Assembly (NCBI RefSeq): GCF_001027285.1
Contig: NZ_CP011509.1
Span: forward strand, 10,130,501-10,194,500
Direction of reading: 5' to 3'
Source: Archangium gephyra
GTDB taxonomy: Bacteria > Myxococcota > Myxococcia > Myxococcales > Myxococcaceae
Length of the DNA: 64,000 nt
Below, piece by piece: positions 8,383 to 17,771 of this stretch (the stretch's first letter is position 1; each line of letters begins with the position of its first letter). The translations under genes were made by a program, and so were the position numbers. Below the pieces are notes generated by a model. That model saw nothing but the letters and a program-made list of their open reading frames with translations, was not told where the DNA came from and ran no database searches.

Positions 8383-9531
8383 ATGTTCCTCCTCCTCCTC
8401 ACCGCCGCCAGTGCCCTCTATTCACTCACCATGACCGTCCTGCTGGTCCGGGTCATGCGTGTCCTGCCCCGGCTCCAGCGATTGAACGCGCCGCCACCCA
8501 CGCGGTGGCCCCGGGTGTCGCTGGTCATGCCCGCGCGCAACGAGGAGCACGCGCTGGAGTCCGCCATGCGCTCCAAGCTGGCGAACACCTATCCGGAGCT
8601 CGAGCTGGTGCTGGTGGATGACCGCTCGACGGATGCGACGGGCGCCATCGCCGACCAGTTCGCCCGGACCGAGCCCCGGCTCCAGGTGGTGCACATCGAG
8701 CACCTGCCGGAAGGCTGGCTCGGCAAGGTCCACGCCATGCAACGCGGGCTGGAGCGCGCGAGCGGCGAGTGGGTCCTCTTCAGCGACGCGGACGTCCACC
8801 TGGCCCCGGGAACCCTGGAGAAGATCATCGCCTACGCGGAGCGGGAAGGACTCGGCCATGTCACCGTGTTGCCCGAGATCACCAGCTCCGGCTTCGTGCT
8901 CCAGGCGGCCCTCGTCGCCATGTTCCGGCTCCTGTGCGTGAGCATCCGGATGTGGGCGGTGTCCGATCCGCGCTCGTCCGCCGCCATGGGCGCGGGAGCC
9001 TTCAACCTCGTGCGCCGCTCGGCCCTGGAGCGCACGCCCGGGCTGGAGTGGTTGAAGATGGAGATCGTCGACGATGTCGCGCTCGGAATGATGCTCAAGC
9101 GCTCCGGGGCGAAGTCGGCCGTGCTCAACGGACGCGGCGGCGTGAGCCTCGAGTTCTACCCGTCCCTGGGCGCCTTCACCCGGGCCATCGAGAAGAGCGG
9201 CGCGTCCTTCCCCTTCCTCGGCATCCTGCTGGGCCACCTCATCCTGACGACGCTCGAGTGCGGCTTCCTCGCGGGAGTGTTCTCGGGACGCCCGGCGCTC
9301 GTGCTGCTCGGGGTGGGAACGTGGGCACTGGGAACCATGACGACCTGGAGCTTCAGTACCTGGTCGGGCTTCGCCCGGAGGACCGCGCCCCTGGCCTTCC
9401 TGGGCGTCCTGCCCGCCGCCTGGGCCTCGATCCGCTCGGCCGTGCTGGCGCTCGTACGAGGGGGCGTCATGTGGCGAGGGACGTTCTACCCGACGGCCGT
9501 GGTGCGCGCCGGACAGCGCATGGGGCGCTGA
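8383..9531 (+). CDS. family 2 glycosyltransferase, membrane-bound
   Basis: A 382-residue GT-A glycosyltransferase. An N-terminal membrane segment (LLLLTAASALYSLTMTVLLV) precedes the catalytic domain, with VSLVMPARNEEHALESAM (nucleotide-binding strand), LVDDRSTDATG, and the metal-binding SDADVHL. GWLGKVHAMQRG and MGAGAFNLVRRSAL are typical of the GT2 subgroup that includes HpnB-type (hopanoid-associated) and carotenoid glycosyltransferases. At least two further membrane segments lie near the C terminus (LVLLGVGTWALGTMT; AFLGVLPAAWASI). The sugar donor and acceptor cannot be told. The gene stands alone, 9 bp after the scar of the TIMP-like duplicate. Confidence 0.85.
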   Translation: MFLLLLTAASALYSLTMTVLLVRVMRVLPRLQRLNAPPPTRWPRVSLVMPARNEEHALESAMRSKLANTYPELELVLVDDRSTDATGAIADQFARTEPRLQVVHIEHLPEGWLGKVHAMQRGLERASGEWVLFSDADVHLAPGTLEKIIAYAEREGLGHVTVLPEITSSGFVLQAALVAMFRLLCVSIRMWAVSDPRSSAAMGAGAFNLVRRSALERTPGLEWLKMEIVDDVALGMMLKRSGAKSAVLNGRGGVSLEFYPSLGAFTRAIEKSGASFPFLGILLGHLILTTLECGFLAGVFSGRPALVLLGVGTWALGTMTTWSFSTWSGFARRTAPLAFLGVLPAAWASIRSAVLALVRGGVMWRGTFYPTAVVRAGQRMGR

Positions 9532-9675
9532 GGCACGGTGGCCAGCCGTGTGCGTCTGGCGGGCTCTACCTGGATGCCTTGCTCGACGAGAAAGTGAACA
9601 GATAGGAGCGAGGGGGTCCGAAGGAGGCGGAGCGTCCGTGGGTATGCTCACGGGAACTCAGAAGCCAGAGGATCC

Positions 9676-10242
9676 ATGCAGACTCTCGACTCCTGTTATG
9701 AGCTTCTCGGACTGAGCCGTGGCGCATCGCAAGAAGAGATTCGCGAGGCGTTTCATCGGCTCGCGAAGCAGCTCTACACGAACTGGACGGGTCCGGACAC
9801 GGCCGCTCGCCTTCAGGCGATCGCCGAGGCGTACAGCCGTCTCGAGGTCGCCACTCCCGGCCAGGACCCCGCCGTCAGCCCCACTCCCTCGCCCCGGTGG
9901 CTGTGGCGCTTGTCCGGCCACATCTCGTCCGCCCTGGCGTGTGGAGGCGTCCGGCTCCTCGGGGACGGGACCGTCGAGCTGTGTCTCGAGAAGGATGAAG
10001 CCCTGACAGGGGGCGCGGCGACCCTCTCGTTCGATACGGACATCGTATGCCGGAGCTGCAACGCCAAGGCCAGTGCTGGCTGTGAGCGGTGCGCCGGCAC
10101 CGGCCGTGAGCGCGAGCGGGTGTCCTTCTGGCTCAGCATTCCGGCTCGCGTCGCCAACGGAACGGTGCTGCACCCCTCCATCGAGCCGCTCAAACTGGCG
10201 AGGCCGATCGACTTCATCGTCCGGGTCTCCGCGACGCCTTGA
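9676..10242 (+). CDS. degenerate J-domain protein with partial DnaJ zinc centre
   Basis: A 188-residue protein. Residues 7-57 match a J domain (CYELLGLSRGASQEEIREAF ... LQAIAEAYSRLE), but the invariant HPD that stimulates DnaK is absent: the site reads QLYTNWTGPD. Residues about 123-141 hold CRSCNAK and CERCAGTG, the remains of a DnaJ zinc centre with two instead of four CxxC units, followed by a DnaJ C-terminal-like strand (WLSIPARVANGTVLHP). It should not activate Hsp70 in the usual way; it may be a client-binding or regulatory J-like protein. The ribosome site AGAGGATCC precedes the ATG. Confidence 0.8.
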   Translation: MQTLDSCYELLGLSRGASQEEIREAFHRLAKQLYTNWTGPDTAARLQAIAEAYSRLEVATPGQDPAVSPTPSPRWLWRLSGHISSALACGGVRLLGDGTVELCLEKDEALTGGAATLSFDTDIVCRSCNAKASAGCERCAGTGRERERVSFWLSIPARVANGTVLHPSIEPLKLARPIDFIVRVSATP

Positions 10243-10262
10243 GGAACACATCCCCAAGGCGT
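10234..10262. terminator. hairpin between convergent genes
   Basis: ACGCCTTG (10234-10241) pairs perfectly with CAAGGCGT (10255-10262) across a 13-base loop. It includes the stop codon of the J-like gene and lies 14 bp from the end of the convergent Ala/Gly-rich gene. No U run is present. Confidence 0.4.
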
Positions 10263-10276
10263 CACGCTTCTTCCGG

Positions 10277-11410
10277 TTACCCGTGGAAGACCTTCGAGAA
10301 GAACTTCTCGACGCGCGACTTCTCGGGCTCCACCACGTTCGCGGGCGAGGCCACGCCGGACGCGGCGGCGGCACCGGGGCGCAGGCCGGACGCGATGCCG
10401 GGCTTGATGTGGTGGCGCAGGTCCACCGCGACGTCCGACTTGAGGTGGGTGCCCACGCCCGCCGCGGCGTTGACCTCGGCGGACTGCTTGAAGAAGCCGT
10501 TCTCCAGACCGATCTTCCCGCCGGCCTGGGCCGCCGCGCCCGCCACCACGCCCCCGGTGACCGAGCCGTGCAGCCGGCCCAGGTGCCCGCCCGCCGTGCC
10601 GTACGCACCCGCCGTGGCGGCCGCGCCCACCTGGCCCGAGAGCAGCGCCGTGGCGGTCTTCGGATCCACGGAGGCCACGCCCTCGGCGAAGGCGGTGGCC
10701 GAGGCCTTCCCCTCACCCTTGACGAACGCGCCCACGTGCCGGTTGAAGTCGTGGCTCGCGCTCGCCGTGACGCCCACGCCCGTCTCCGCCTTGGCCGTCA
10801 GCGCGGCCGTGTACGCGTGGCCCTTCGTATCCGCCGAGACACCCGCCTGGGCGCTCGCCTTGAGGGCGTTGGCCTCGGCGGTGAGCTGGCCGGTGGTCAC
10901 GCCCAGACGGCCCGCGTGGACCTTCTGCAGCTCGTAGGCGGCGTGGGGCCCGTTGAGCTCGGCCTGGGCCGAGTAGTGGTGCAGACCACCGCCGCTGTGG
11001 CTCGTGGTGGAGGCCTGCATCGAGCCCACGTTGCCGCTCACCGTGCCGCCAAAGACATCCTTCTGGAAGGGGTTGCCCGGCCTGTCGATGAACGTGTGCT
11101 GCTTGGCGCCCGGGGGAGCCGTGAGCTTGTTGTCACCGCCGCTCACCATCACGTTCGAGGACTCGCCCGTGGTCTTCTCCCAGGGGCTGTACGTGGGGGC
11201 GCCCTCGAGCGCGCCCGGGTGCTTCACGGGCTTGGACTCCGTGGCGGCCGGTGCGGTCGCGGCGGGCTTCGTGGCCGCGGTGGGCTTGCTGGCCGTCGAG
11301 GAGGCCGCCGAGGGCGGCAGCGTGGAGGCGCGGGCCGGAGGCGTGAACTGGGAGGCCTTGGGCGTGGGGAGCGTCGCGGAGCGGGACAGCGTGGAGCCGA
11401 TGCGGGCCAT
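10277..11410 (-). CDS. Ala/Gly/Thr-rich protein of unknown function
   Basis: A 377-residue protein I do not recognise. The first ~70 residues are a disordered Ala/Thr/Pro/Lys tract (PPSAASSTASKPTAATKPAA). The remainder is built from alternating small residues (TAEANALKASAQAGVSA; TAALTAKAETGVGVTASAS; AAATAGAYGTAGGHLG), a pattern that suggests a regular beta or helical repeat. No signal peptide or membrane segment is seen. The ATG at 11410 was chosen over an earlier one at 11482 because GAGGAACCCTCC precedes it. It could be a structural, spore or secreted-effector protein; the sequence alone does not decide. Confidence 0.7.
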   Translation of the reverse strand: MARIGSTLSRSATLPTPKASQFTPPARASTLPPSAASSTASKPTAATKPAATAPAATESKPVKHPGALEGAPTYSPWEKTTGESSNVMVSGGDNKLTAPPGAKQHTFIDRPGNPFQKDVFGGTVSGNVGSMQASTTSHSGGGLHHYSAQAELNGPHAAYELQKVHAGRLGVTTGQLTAEANALKASAQAGVSADTKGHAYTAALTAKAETGVGVTASASHDFNRHVGAFVKGEGKASATAFAEGVASVDPKTATALLSGQVGAAATAGAYGTAGGHLGRLHGSVTGGVVAGAAAQAGGKIGLENGFFKQSAEVNAAAGVGTHLKSDVAVDLRHHIKPGIASGLRPGAAAASGVASPANVVEPEKSRVEKFFSKVFHG

Positions 11411-11666
11411 GGAGGGTTCCTCGGAAGGTGCGGTAGGGGTTCGGAACAGCGATGGCCTCTCCTTGTGCACCCGACGTGCCATGCCCCTGCCGCCCTGGAT
11501 GGACGAGGGGCCTCCCTGGTTTCAGGGGGTTACGAAGTGGGGGGAGCGCGGCGGTGGTGAGGGGGTGATGAGTGCTGTCACCAGTCTCGAAACGGCAGTC
11601 ACCACCCCGAGCCCCAGGCCCCCGGCGGTTCGAGTCCTCTGACACCGTCTGCTAGCTTGGCTCGCC

Positions 11667-12560
11667 ATGACTGTCCGTCCTTCCCGCACAGGACCCGCCC
11701 GGGTGCTCGTGCTCGGCCTGCTGGCCTGCGTGCCCACCCAGGTGCTGGCGGCGCCCAAATCCCCTGCCCGCAAGGCGCCACGCACGCCACGCCAGCAGCC
11801 CCCCAAGGCCCACTTCCAGAGCACCTTCGCCGCCGCCGTGCTCGCCTACGAGAACTTCGAATACGAGCAGGCCCTGGAGCAGCTCACCAAGGCCCAGGGC
11901 CTGGCCAAGGGCCCGGAGCAGGAAGTGCCGGTGGCGCTGTACCTGGGCATCGTGCACGCGGAGCTCGGGGACCGGACGCAGTCGCTGGCCGCCTTCCGCA
12001 CCGGCCTCTACCTCCAGCCGGACGCCAGACTGCCCGTGAAGGTGTCTCCCAAGTTGGAGCGCGACTTCGAGGAGGTGCGACAGGCCGTCCTCCAGGATCT
12101 CGGTCTGCCCACGGCTCCGGTGCAATCCCCGCCCGTGGCGGAGCGCCCGGTGCAGCCCGCTCCGACGGATACGCCCGCCGCGACGGCCCCGCCCCCTCCG
12201 GCGGACAAGCCCGCGCTGCTGCCTCCCGAGCCCACGGCGCCTCCCGCCTACGTCCAGACCGACAAGCCCTCTGGGCGCTCTCCCGTGCTGCCCATGGCCC
12301 TGCTGGCCACGGGCGCGGTGGCCGGCGGCGCGGCGACCTTCTTCGGGCTCCAGGCAAACACCCACCTCACGAGCGCACAGAACAGCACCATCTATGGTGA
12401 GCGCGTCGAGAAGCTCAACACGGCCGGGAGCCATGCGCTCGTCGCCAACATCCTCTTCGGCACCGCGAGCGCCGCCGCCGTGGGCGCCCTGGCCGTCTAT
12501 CTCTTCTCCGGGAGCCCGTCCGCTCCAGCATCCACCTCCACGGGAGGGGCTTCTCCGTGA
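11667..12560 (+). CDS. secreted TPR-like protein with C-terminal membrane segments
   Basis: A 297-residue protein with a signal peptide (VLVLGLLACVPTQVLA), a TPR-like region (AYENFEYEQALEQLTKA; ALYLGIVHAELGDRTQSLAAF) and the segment LPVKVSPKLERDFEEVRQAV that it shares with the gene at 4682. A Pro-rich linker follows, then two hydrophobic stretches (LPMALLATGAVAGGAATFFG; NILFGTASAAAVGALAVYLF), so the C terminus may sit in the inner membrane. Its stop overlaps the GTG start of the next gene by four bases (GTGA), so the two are translationally coupled. Confidence 0.8.
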   Translation: MTVRPSRTGPARVLVLGLLACVPTQVLAAPKSPARKAPRTPRQQPPKAHFQSTFAAAVLAYENFEYEQALEQLTKAQGLAKGPEQEVPVALYLGIVHAELGDRTQSLAAFRTGLYLQPDARLPVKVSPKLERDFEEVRQAVLQDLGLPTAPVQSPPVAERPVQPAPTDTPAATAPPPPADKPALLPPEPTAPPAYVQTDKPSGRSPVLPMALLATGAVAGGAATFFGLQANTHLTSAQNSTIYGERVEKLNTAGSHALVANILFGTASAAAVGALAVYLFSGSPSAPASTSTGGASP

Positions 12561-14068
12561 ACCACGCCATCCGCTTCCTGCCGTTGTTCTTCCTGGCCGG
12601 TACCCTCGGGTGCTTCGTGCCAAGCATCGAGGAGCTCGCCGACAAGTACCCCGTCGTCGAGTACACCTGCACCGAGCAGTACAGCGAGTGTCCGCAGGGA
12701 CAGCACTGTGTCGAGGGCCGCTGCCGCGAAATCGCGTCCCTGGAGTGCATCCCCCGGCAGGAGGGCGAGTGCTACTCCAACGTGGGGGAGTGCCGCGTCG
12801 GCAAGAAGATGTGCGGCGAGAACGCCACCTACGGGGCCTGCGAGGGAGGTACGGGGCCCCGGGCCGAGGTGTGTGACGGCAAGGACAACGACTGTGATGG
12901 CACGGCGGATGACCCCGGCGCGGCGCAGACGCTCCTGCGTGGAAACGAGCCGGACAGCGCCCTGGATGCCGCCTGGGTGATGGGCGCGGACCGGGCGCTC
13001 GTCGCCACGGCCGGACCCGAGGGGATCCGGCTGCGCTCGATTGGCCAGAACGGGGACGTCCTCGAGGGCGACACGCTCATTCCGTCGGAGAAGCGCCGCG
13101 CCCGGTCCCCCGTGATCGCGACGCGGGATGGCATCGCCCTGGTGGCCTGGATCGAACCGGAGCTCCCCCTCGATAGGGGGGACCGGGACCAGGTCATGGT
13201 GGCCAAGGTGGACAAGAACGGAAGGCAGCTCCAGAAGCTGAGCATCCCCCTCCTGTCGGGACACACGCTGACGTACATCACGAGCCTGGCGCTCGCGATC
13301 AACCCCGAGCACTTCGCCGTGATCATCAACGCGAGCTCCAGCAACGGGGAGCCCATGGAGGGGGAGCTCGCCACCCGGGAGACCTGGAGGACCACACATT
13401 CCCTGGACCTCGACATCTCGTCGCCCATCTCCCATCCACTCGCCAGTCCGAGAGATCGCTTCGGGGTGCACGTCACGGCGGGTGCCTTCGGGGATGGATT
13501 CGTGGTGGCCTATGAGGACAGGGGCACCCGCTACACGCTCCGTTTCACCCACAACAGCGTGGAGCCGGGGGGCCTCAACCCCTGGATCCTCACGCTGGAT
13601 CCGACCTCTCACTCGCCCTTCGTGTCGATCCCTCCTGGGGACGAGAAGAATCGCCGCGTCTTCTTCACGAAGAGCAACCCCCTGGCCTCCACCTCCGAGA
13701 TCGTCACCACGCGATGCTCCGAGCCACCCACACGGACCGAGTCCGCTTGCGAGACGGAGACGGTCGTCTTCAAGAGCACGAAGCGGATCCGCCGCACGTG
13801 GGTGGAATTGGAGCCCGGCAGATCCGCCCTCGGCCACGCCCTCTTCTCCTGGCAGGAAGGGCTCGAGCCGAAAACAGGGCTCTCCGTGGCCCGGCTCGAC
13901 CCCACCAACGCCACCCAGGAGAGGCAGGCGGCGTCGACAGAGACCTTCGGTGAGGCCTTCTTCATCGCGCCCAACCAGCTGCTCAACGCGGTGTACCTCC
14001 AGACCCCGCCCCCCGCGGAGCCAGCCACGCCCAAGGACGCCTACGTCCAGCCGCTCTGCAACTTCTAG
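12557..14068 (+). CDS. MopE-like cysteine-rich lipoprotein
   Basis: A 503-residue lipoprotein: signal LPLFFLAGTLGC with the lipobox cysteine at about residue 19. Residues about 34-110 are cysteine-rich and end in the putative metal-binding motif of MopE-type proteins (VCDGKDNDCDGTADD, Pfam Cu-binding_MopE-like). The larger remainder is beta-rich with repeated strands and no recognised family, perhaps a propeller. The GTG start overlaps the stop of the upstream TPR-like gene (GTGA), so the two form an operon and may act together at the cell envelope. Such proteins are abundant in myxobacteria. Confidence 0.82.
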   Translation: MNHAIRFLPLFFLAGTLGCFVPSIEELADKYPVVEYTCTEQYSECPQGQHCVEGRCREIASLECIPRQEGECYSNVGECRVGKKMCGENATYGACEGGTGPRAEVCDGKDNDCDGTADDPGAAQTLLRGNEPDSALDAAWVMGADRALVATAGPEGIRLRSIGQNGDVLEGDTLIPSEKRRARSPVIATRDGIALVAWIEPELPLDRGDRDQVMVAKVDKNGRQLQKLSIPLLSGHTLTYITSLALAINPEHFAVIINASSSNGEPMEGELATRETWRTTHSLDLDISSPISHPLASPRDRFGVHVTAGAFGDGFVVAYEDRGTRYTLRFTHNSVEPGGLNPWILTLDPTSHSPFVSIPPGDEKNRRVFFTKSNPLASTSEIVTTRCSEPPTRTESACETETVVFKSTKRIRRTWVELEPGRSALGHALFSWQEGLEPKTGLSVARLDPTNATQERQAASTETFGEAFFIAPNQLLNAVYLQTPPPAEPATPKDAYVQPLCNF

Positions 14069-14102
14069 CGGGCCCCGCCCATGACGCGGAACGGAGCGAT
14101 GT

Positions 14103-14122
14103 GGTCACCCGGACGGGTGACC
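14103..14122. terminator. bidirectional terminator-like hairpin
   Basis: GGTCACCC pairs perfectly with GGGTGACC around a GGAC loop, in the 73-bp gap between convergent genes. Confidence 0.6.
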
Positions 14123-14141
14123 TTCCACCGCCGGTTCTCGC

Positions 14142-14492
14142 TCAGGAGTCGAGCATGACGGAGAAGCCACCGAAGATCATGCGCTTGCCGTCGAAAGGCA
14201 TGCCCTCCATCGCCTTCATGCGCGGATCCTCCATCATCTTCTTGTTGCCCTCGTCACGGGCGGCCTTGGACGGCCACTCGATCCACGAGAAGACCACCGT
14301 CTCACCGTTTTCCGCCTTCACCGCGCCCTTGAAATCGGTGACCTTTCCATCGGGCACATCGTCGCCCCAGCACTCGACGACGCGGGTCGCGCCATATTCC
14401 TTGAACAGCGGCAAGGCCTTGGCGGCCATCGCCCGGTAGGCGTCCTTGTTGGCGACGGGCACCGGAACAACGAATCCATCGATGTAGCTCAT
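14142..14492 (-). CDS. DUF1428 family protein (YbaA-like)
   Basis: A 116-residue protein that matches the DUF1428 family over its whole length: [12 protein letters not shown] at the start, [20 protein letters not shown], then [20 protein letters not shown] and [13 protein letters not shown] at the end. The family has a ferredoxin-like dimeric alpha/beta-barrel fold and no established function. GGAGAAGCACC precedes the ATG, which fixes the start well inside a longer open frame. It stands alone. Confidence 0.9.
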   Translation of the reverse strand: MSYIDGFVVPVPVANKDAYRAMAAKALPLFKEYGATRVVECWGDDVPDGKVTDFKGAVKAENGETVVFSWIEWPSKAARDEGNKKMMEDPRMKAMEGMPFDGKRMIFGGFSVMLDS

Positions 14493-14724
14493 GGTGCTTC
14501 TCCTTCTTCGTCGGGTCTGATTCCCGCCTTGCCTGTGTCCCACCCACCCGGGCGTATCGGAGCGGGGTCGTTCACCTGATACCTTCAGTCTGGCGTTCCC
14601 CGTCCGCAATGGGCCGGGAGCGGACTCGATCTCCCGGCCTCCTTCCCTCCTATACTTCGCGCCAACGTGAGCCTGAGTGGCGGCCGGCCATCCGGCGCCA
14701 GGGCTCCAGGAAAAGGAGTCGGGT

Positions 14725-15480
14725 ATGGGAATCACCATGTCACCGCAGGAGTACGCCACGGCATTCCGCATCCTCGCGGCGTCCGCCCGGCACCCCGAGA
14801 ACATCGGGCAGGCCTTCGAGGAGCGCATCCTTCCCCGGCTGCCGAAACAGCCCACGCTGCTGGATGTCGGCGCGGGGTCGGGCAAGGTGGCCGAGCGGCT
14901 CGCGCCGCACTTCAGCTCGCTCACCCTGCTCGAGCCCAATCAGAACCAGATCGCGGGGTTCAAACACGAGAAGGCGAAGATCCTCCTCGAGCCCCTGGAG
15001 CGCTACCATTCGCCCGAACAGTATGAGCTCGTCGTGTGCTCGCACGTCCTGTACCACGTGCCCCTCTCCGATTGGGGAGGGTTCATCGACAGGCTGCTCA
15101 CGTTCGTGCGCCCCGGCGGCTACTGCGTGATCGTCATGACCGCCGGCAGGGGACCGACCTACCAGCTGTGTCGCGACTTCTCGGAGACGATGCTCTTCGG
15201 CGAGCAGCTGCTCACCACCATGCAGCACAAACGGCTGCCGCATGAGGTGCTCGCGACGATGAGCGGGTTCGTGGCGAAGACCTTCGAGGAGATGCACACG
15301 CTCTGCCGCTTCTTCGTGCTCGAGGGTTGTTACACGGCGGAGCAGCTCGCGGCCCTGAGCGAGGACGAGGTGCGCGCGCTGGATGAGAAGATCCGCGTGC
15401 ACGCCGAGCGCTGCCAGCGTCCCGACGGGGTGTATCGCCTGGAGCAGGATGAGGATCTGATCATCATCCCCAAGCCGTAG
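14725..15480 (+). CDS. class I SAM-dependent methyltransferase
   Basis: A 251-residue protein. Motif I is [17 protein letters not shown], followed by TLLEPNQNQ and [15 protein letters not shown], as in small-molecule methyltransferases of the Methyltransf_12/25 type. The C-terminal helical part ([21 protein letters not shown]) is reminiscent of histamine-N-methyltransferase-like proteins, but the substrate is unknown. The ATG at 14725 follows AAAAGGAG; an alternative ATG lies 12 bases on. It has no operon partner. Confidence 0.85.
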   Translation: MGITMSPQEYATAFRILAASARHPENIGQAFEERILPRLPKQPTLLDVGAGSGKVAERLAPHFSSLTLLEPNQNQIAGFKHEKAKILLEPLERYHSPEQYELVVCSHVLYHVPLSDWGGFIDRLLTFVRPGGYCVIVMTAGRGPTYQLCRDFSETMLFGEQLLTTMQHKRLPHEVLATMSGFVAKTFEEMHTLCRFFVLEGCYTAEQLAALSEDEVRALDEKIRVHAERCQRPDGVYRLEQDEDLIIIPKP

Positions 15481-15657
15481 CCCTCCAGTCCGTGGTCCAA
15501 CTGGCATTGGACCTAGAAGGAACCAGATTTCCCCACCTTCACCCCCATCCCGAGCAATCCCCCTATATCCGCGCTTGGGGATACTCCGGCACCCACTTGA
15601 TTTCCAGGTTCTGATATTGGATTGTACTGCTGCGTGAATTTTCCGGCTGGAGGACGT

Positions 15658-17690
15658 ATGCGGCAGTCGATGAACGAGTGGATCAGACCGAACAGGCTGG
15701 CGAGGTTCCTGGTACGCACGGCAGCGGGGCTGTTGCTCACCGCGGGAGCACCCGCGGTGGCCGCGTCGGTTCCGGAGCAGAGCTATTGGCAGTACACGAT
15801 CGAGGAGGGCTACAGCTGGCGGCTCGTCCAGATCAATGGCTACACCGAAGAGGGGCAGTACTTCAGCAGGCCGATGTACATGATCGATGGCGTGGACGGC
15901 CTCTACAACGCGCCGCTGCCCTACAGCCTGAGGGAGGAGCTGCTCTACTCCGTCGATACCGAGAATACGTCGTTCTCCCTCAGCCAGGAGATCGTCAACG
16001 AGATCAACGCCTCCGAGCAGCTCGGCTACCTCACCCCGGCGCTGCAGGCCATCGCCGAGCCGCTCGACGGCTCGGACATCGAGTACTACTCGCGCCCCGG
16101 GTCCGGCGAGGAGTCCTTCGGGCTCTTCGGCAGGTGCGACGACAAGGTCGTCAACAAGAACAAGTCCTTCAGCATCAGCACGCCGCTCAACCAGAACTTC
16201 AACATCGGCGGAGGCTTCTCGGGCAACCTGTCGCTCACCGGTGACGCCCAGGCCTCGGCGGTGGGAGAGATCCAGGTCCGGCAGAAGCGCTTCAAGCTCT
16301 TCGGTGCCTGCATTCCCTACGGCGTCAAGCTCGACCACGCGCGCGCCCACGGCAGCGCGATGGTGAACTACGGCACCACGCTCAGCGGCACGGTCAACTA
16401 CAACAGCCCCCCTGGGAGTGGCAGCTCGCCAAGCCCTTCCTCTTCGGCTTCGGCTTCGCCATCGGTCCCATCCCGGTGTACATCGGCTTCAACCTCCCCA
16501 TCACGGCGGGCCTGCAGTTCAATGCCAGCGTGACCGGCTCCGTGACCTACAATGGCGCGCAGGCCGCCTCGGGCTACTTCGACTACACCTGCACGCTCGA
16601 CAGCTGCAACGGCTACTCCAACTTCAGCTCGAGCAACCTGCAGGGGCCGCAGACGTTGACCGGCGGTGTCTCCGGAAGGATCCAGCCCACCATCTACGCG
16701 CAGCTCGCCATCCGTGGCTACCTCTACGATGACAGCGTGGCCTATGCCCAGGTGGGTGTGCGCCCCTACCTGTACGGCGACCTGTGGGGCTACTACGGCA
16801 ACAACTGCGGCGACGCGGACGGTGACGGCTACTTCGAGACGGTGGATGCGCTGACCTTCGATCTGGACTGGCAGATCTTCATCACCGCGCAGGCGGACTC
16901 CTTCCTCACGAAGGAGAAGCGGTGGACCCTGTGGACCAGCCCGCGCTGGCACCTCAACTACTGGGATCTGATCGGCTCCGAGGCGCTCCAGCCCATGCTG
17001 GTCGGCAACGCGAGCGTGCCCGTCAACACCACGCAGACGTACAACGCCCGGATGCGGCCCTGCTGGCCGTATAGCGACACCGTCAACTACCAGCTCGGCT
17101 GGGGCGATGGCAGCAGCTCGTCCCTGAGCGGCGCGCCCGCCTCCCTGACGCCCGCCTCCCACGCCTGGTCGTCGACCGGAACCAAGGGCCTGTCCCTGAT
17201 CGCCCAGAGTGACTCCCACGGCCGCCAGTTCAACAAGACGACGGTGCGCAACGTCCAGGTGACCACGGGCGGCGGCACCGCCACGCACATGGGCATGACC
17301 TGGAAGGCGCGGCAGCAGTACGGCGCGTATGTCAACGTGGGCAGTGACGGCCAGAGCAACGCCTACAGCGGCGACACGAGCCCCTACACGTCCCTGCCCA
17401 TCCTGTGCCTCAAGAAGGATGGACGGCCGGCCCCCTCGGGCATCAGCTTCGACTTCTACAACGGCTGGTCGGGCGGAGAGGTCCGGCTGAGCTCTCCCGT
17501 GACGGGCTCGACGCTCACCTCGCGGGCCACCGCGGACGGCATCTGCGCCAGCACCTACGGCTCCGGCTGGCGGATGGGCGAGTTCCACGACGGCGGTGGC
17601 GGCTGGGGCTGGTGGGCCGCGGGATCGATCAGCACCACCACGCGGTTCTGGGTGGCGATCAACGATCAGCCCGCCAACCCCTGGAACTGA
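15658..17690 (+). CDS. secreted PKD-containing protein, frame broken at a C6 run
   Basis: Two overlapping frames form one protein of about 677 residues once a base is added in the C6 run at 16407-16412. The first frame has a signal peptide (LVRTAAGLLLTAGAPAVAA) and reads through GTTLSGTVNYNSP. The second frame continues directly with WEWQLAKPFLFGFGFAIGPI, well upstream of its first possible start at 16476. The C-terminal half holds a PKD-like segment (YQLGWGDGSSSSLSG) and ends in a domain with GWRMGEFHDGGGGWGWW and RFWVAINDQPANPW, which I have seen in other secreted proteins but cannot name. GGAGGACGT precedes the ATG. The break is probably a sequencing error or slippage; the protein is likely a surface or matrix protein. 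Confidence 0.75.
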
Positions 17691-17712
17691 CGTCCCAAGC
17701 GAGAGAAACCGG

Positions 17713-17761
17713 CCGCCGGGACTGGGGAGCGGGGCCTTCACGCCCTTCCCCTTCCCGGCGG
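17713..17761. terminator. bidirectional terminator-like stem-loop
   Basis: CCGCCGGGA (17713-17721) pairs with TCCCGGCGG (17753-17761), with further G-rich/C-rich pairing inside. It lies between the convergent PKD-protein and basic-protein genes. Confidence 0.55.
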
Positions 17762-17771
17762 TCTCGCGTTT

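Noticed and set aside
16418-16732. A separate gene in the third frame within the PKD protein
   Set aside because: It overlaps the repaired coding frame and has a random Arg/Pro-rich composition.
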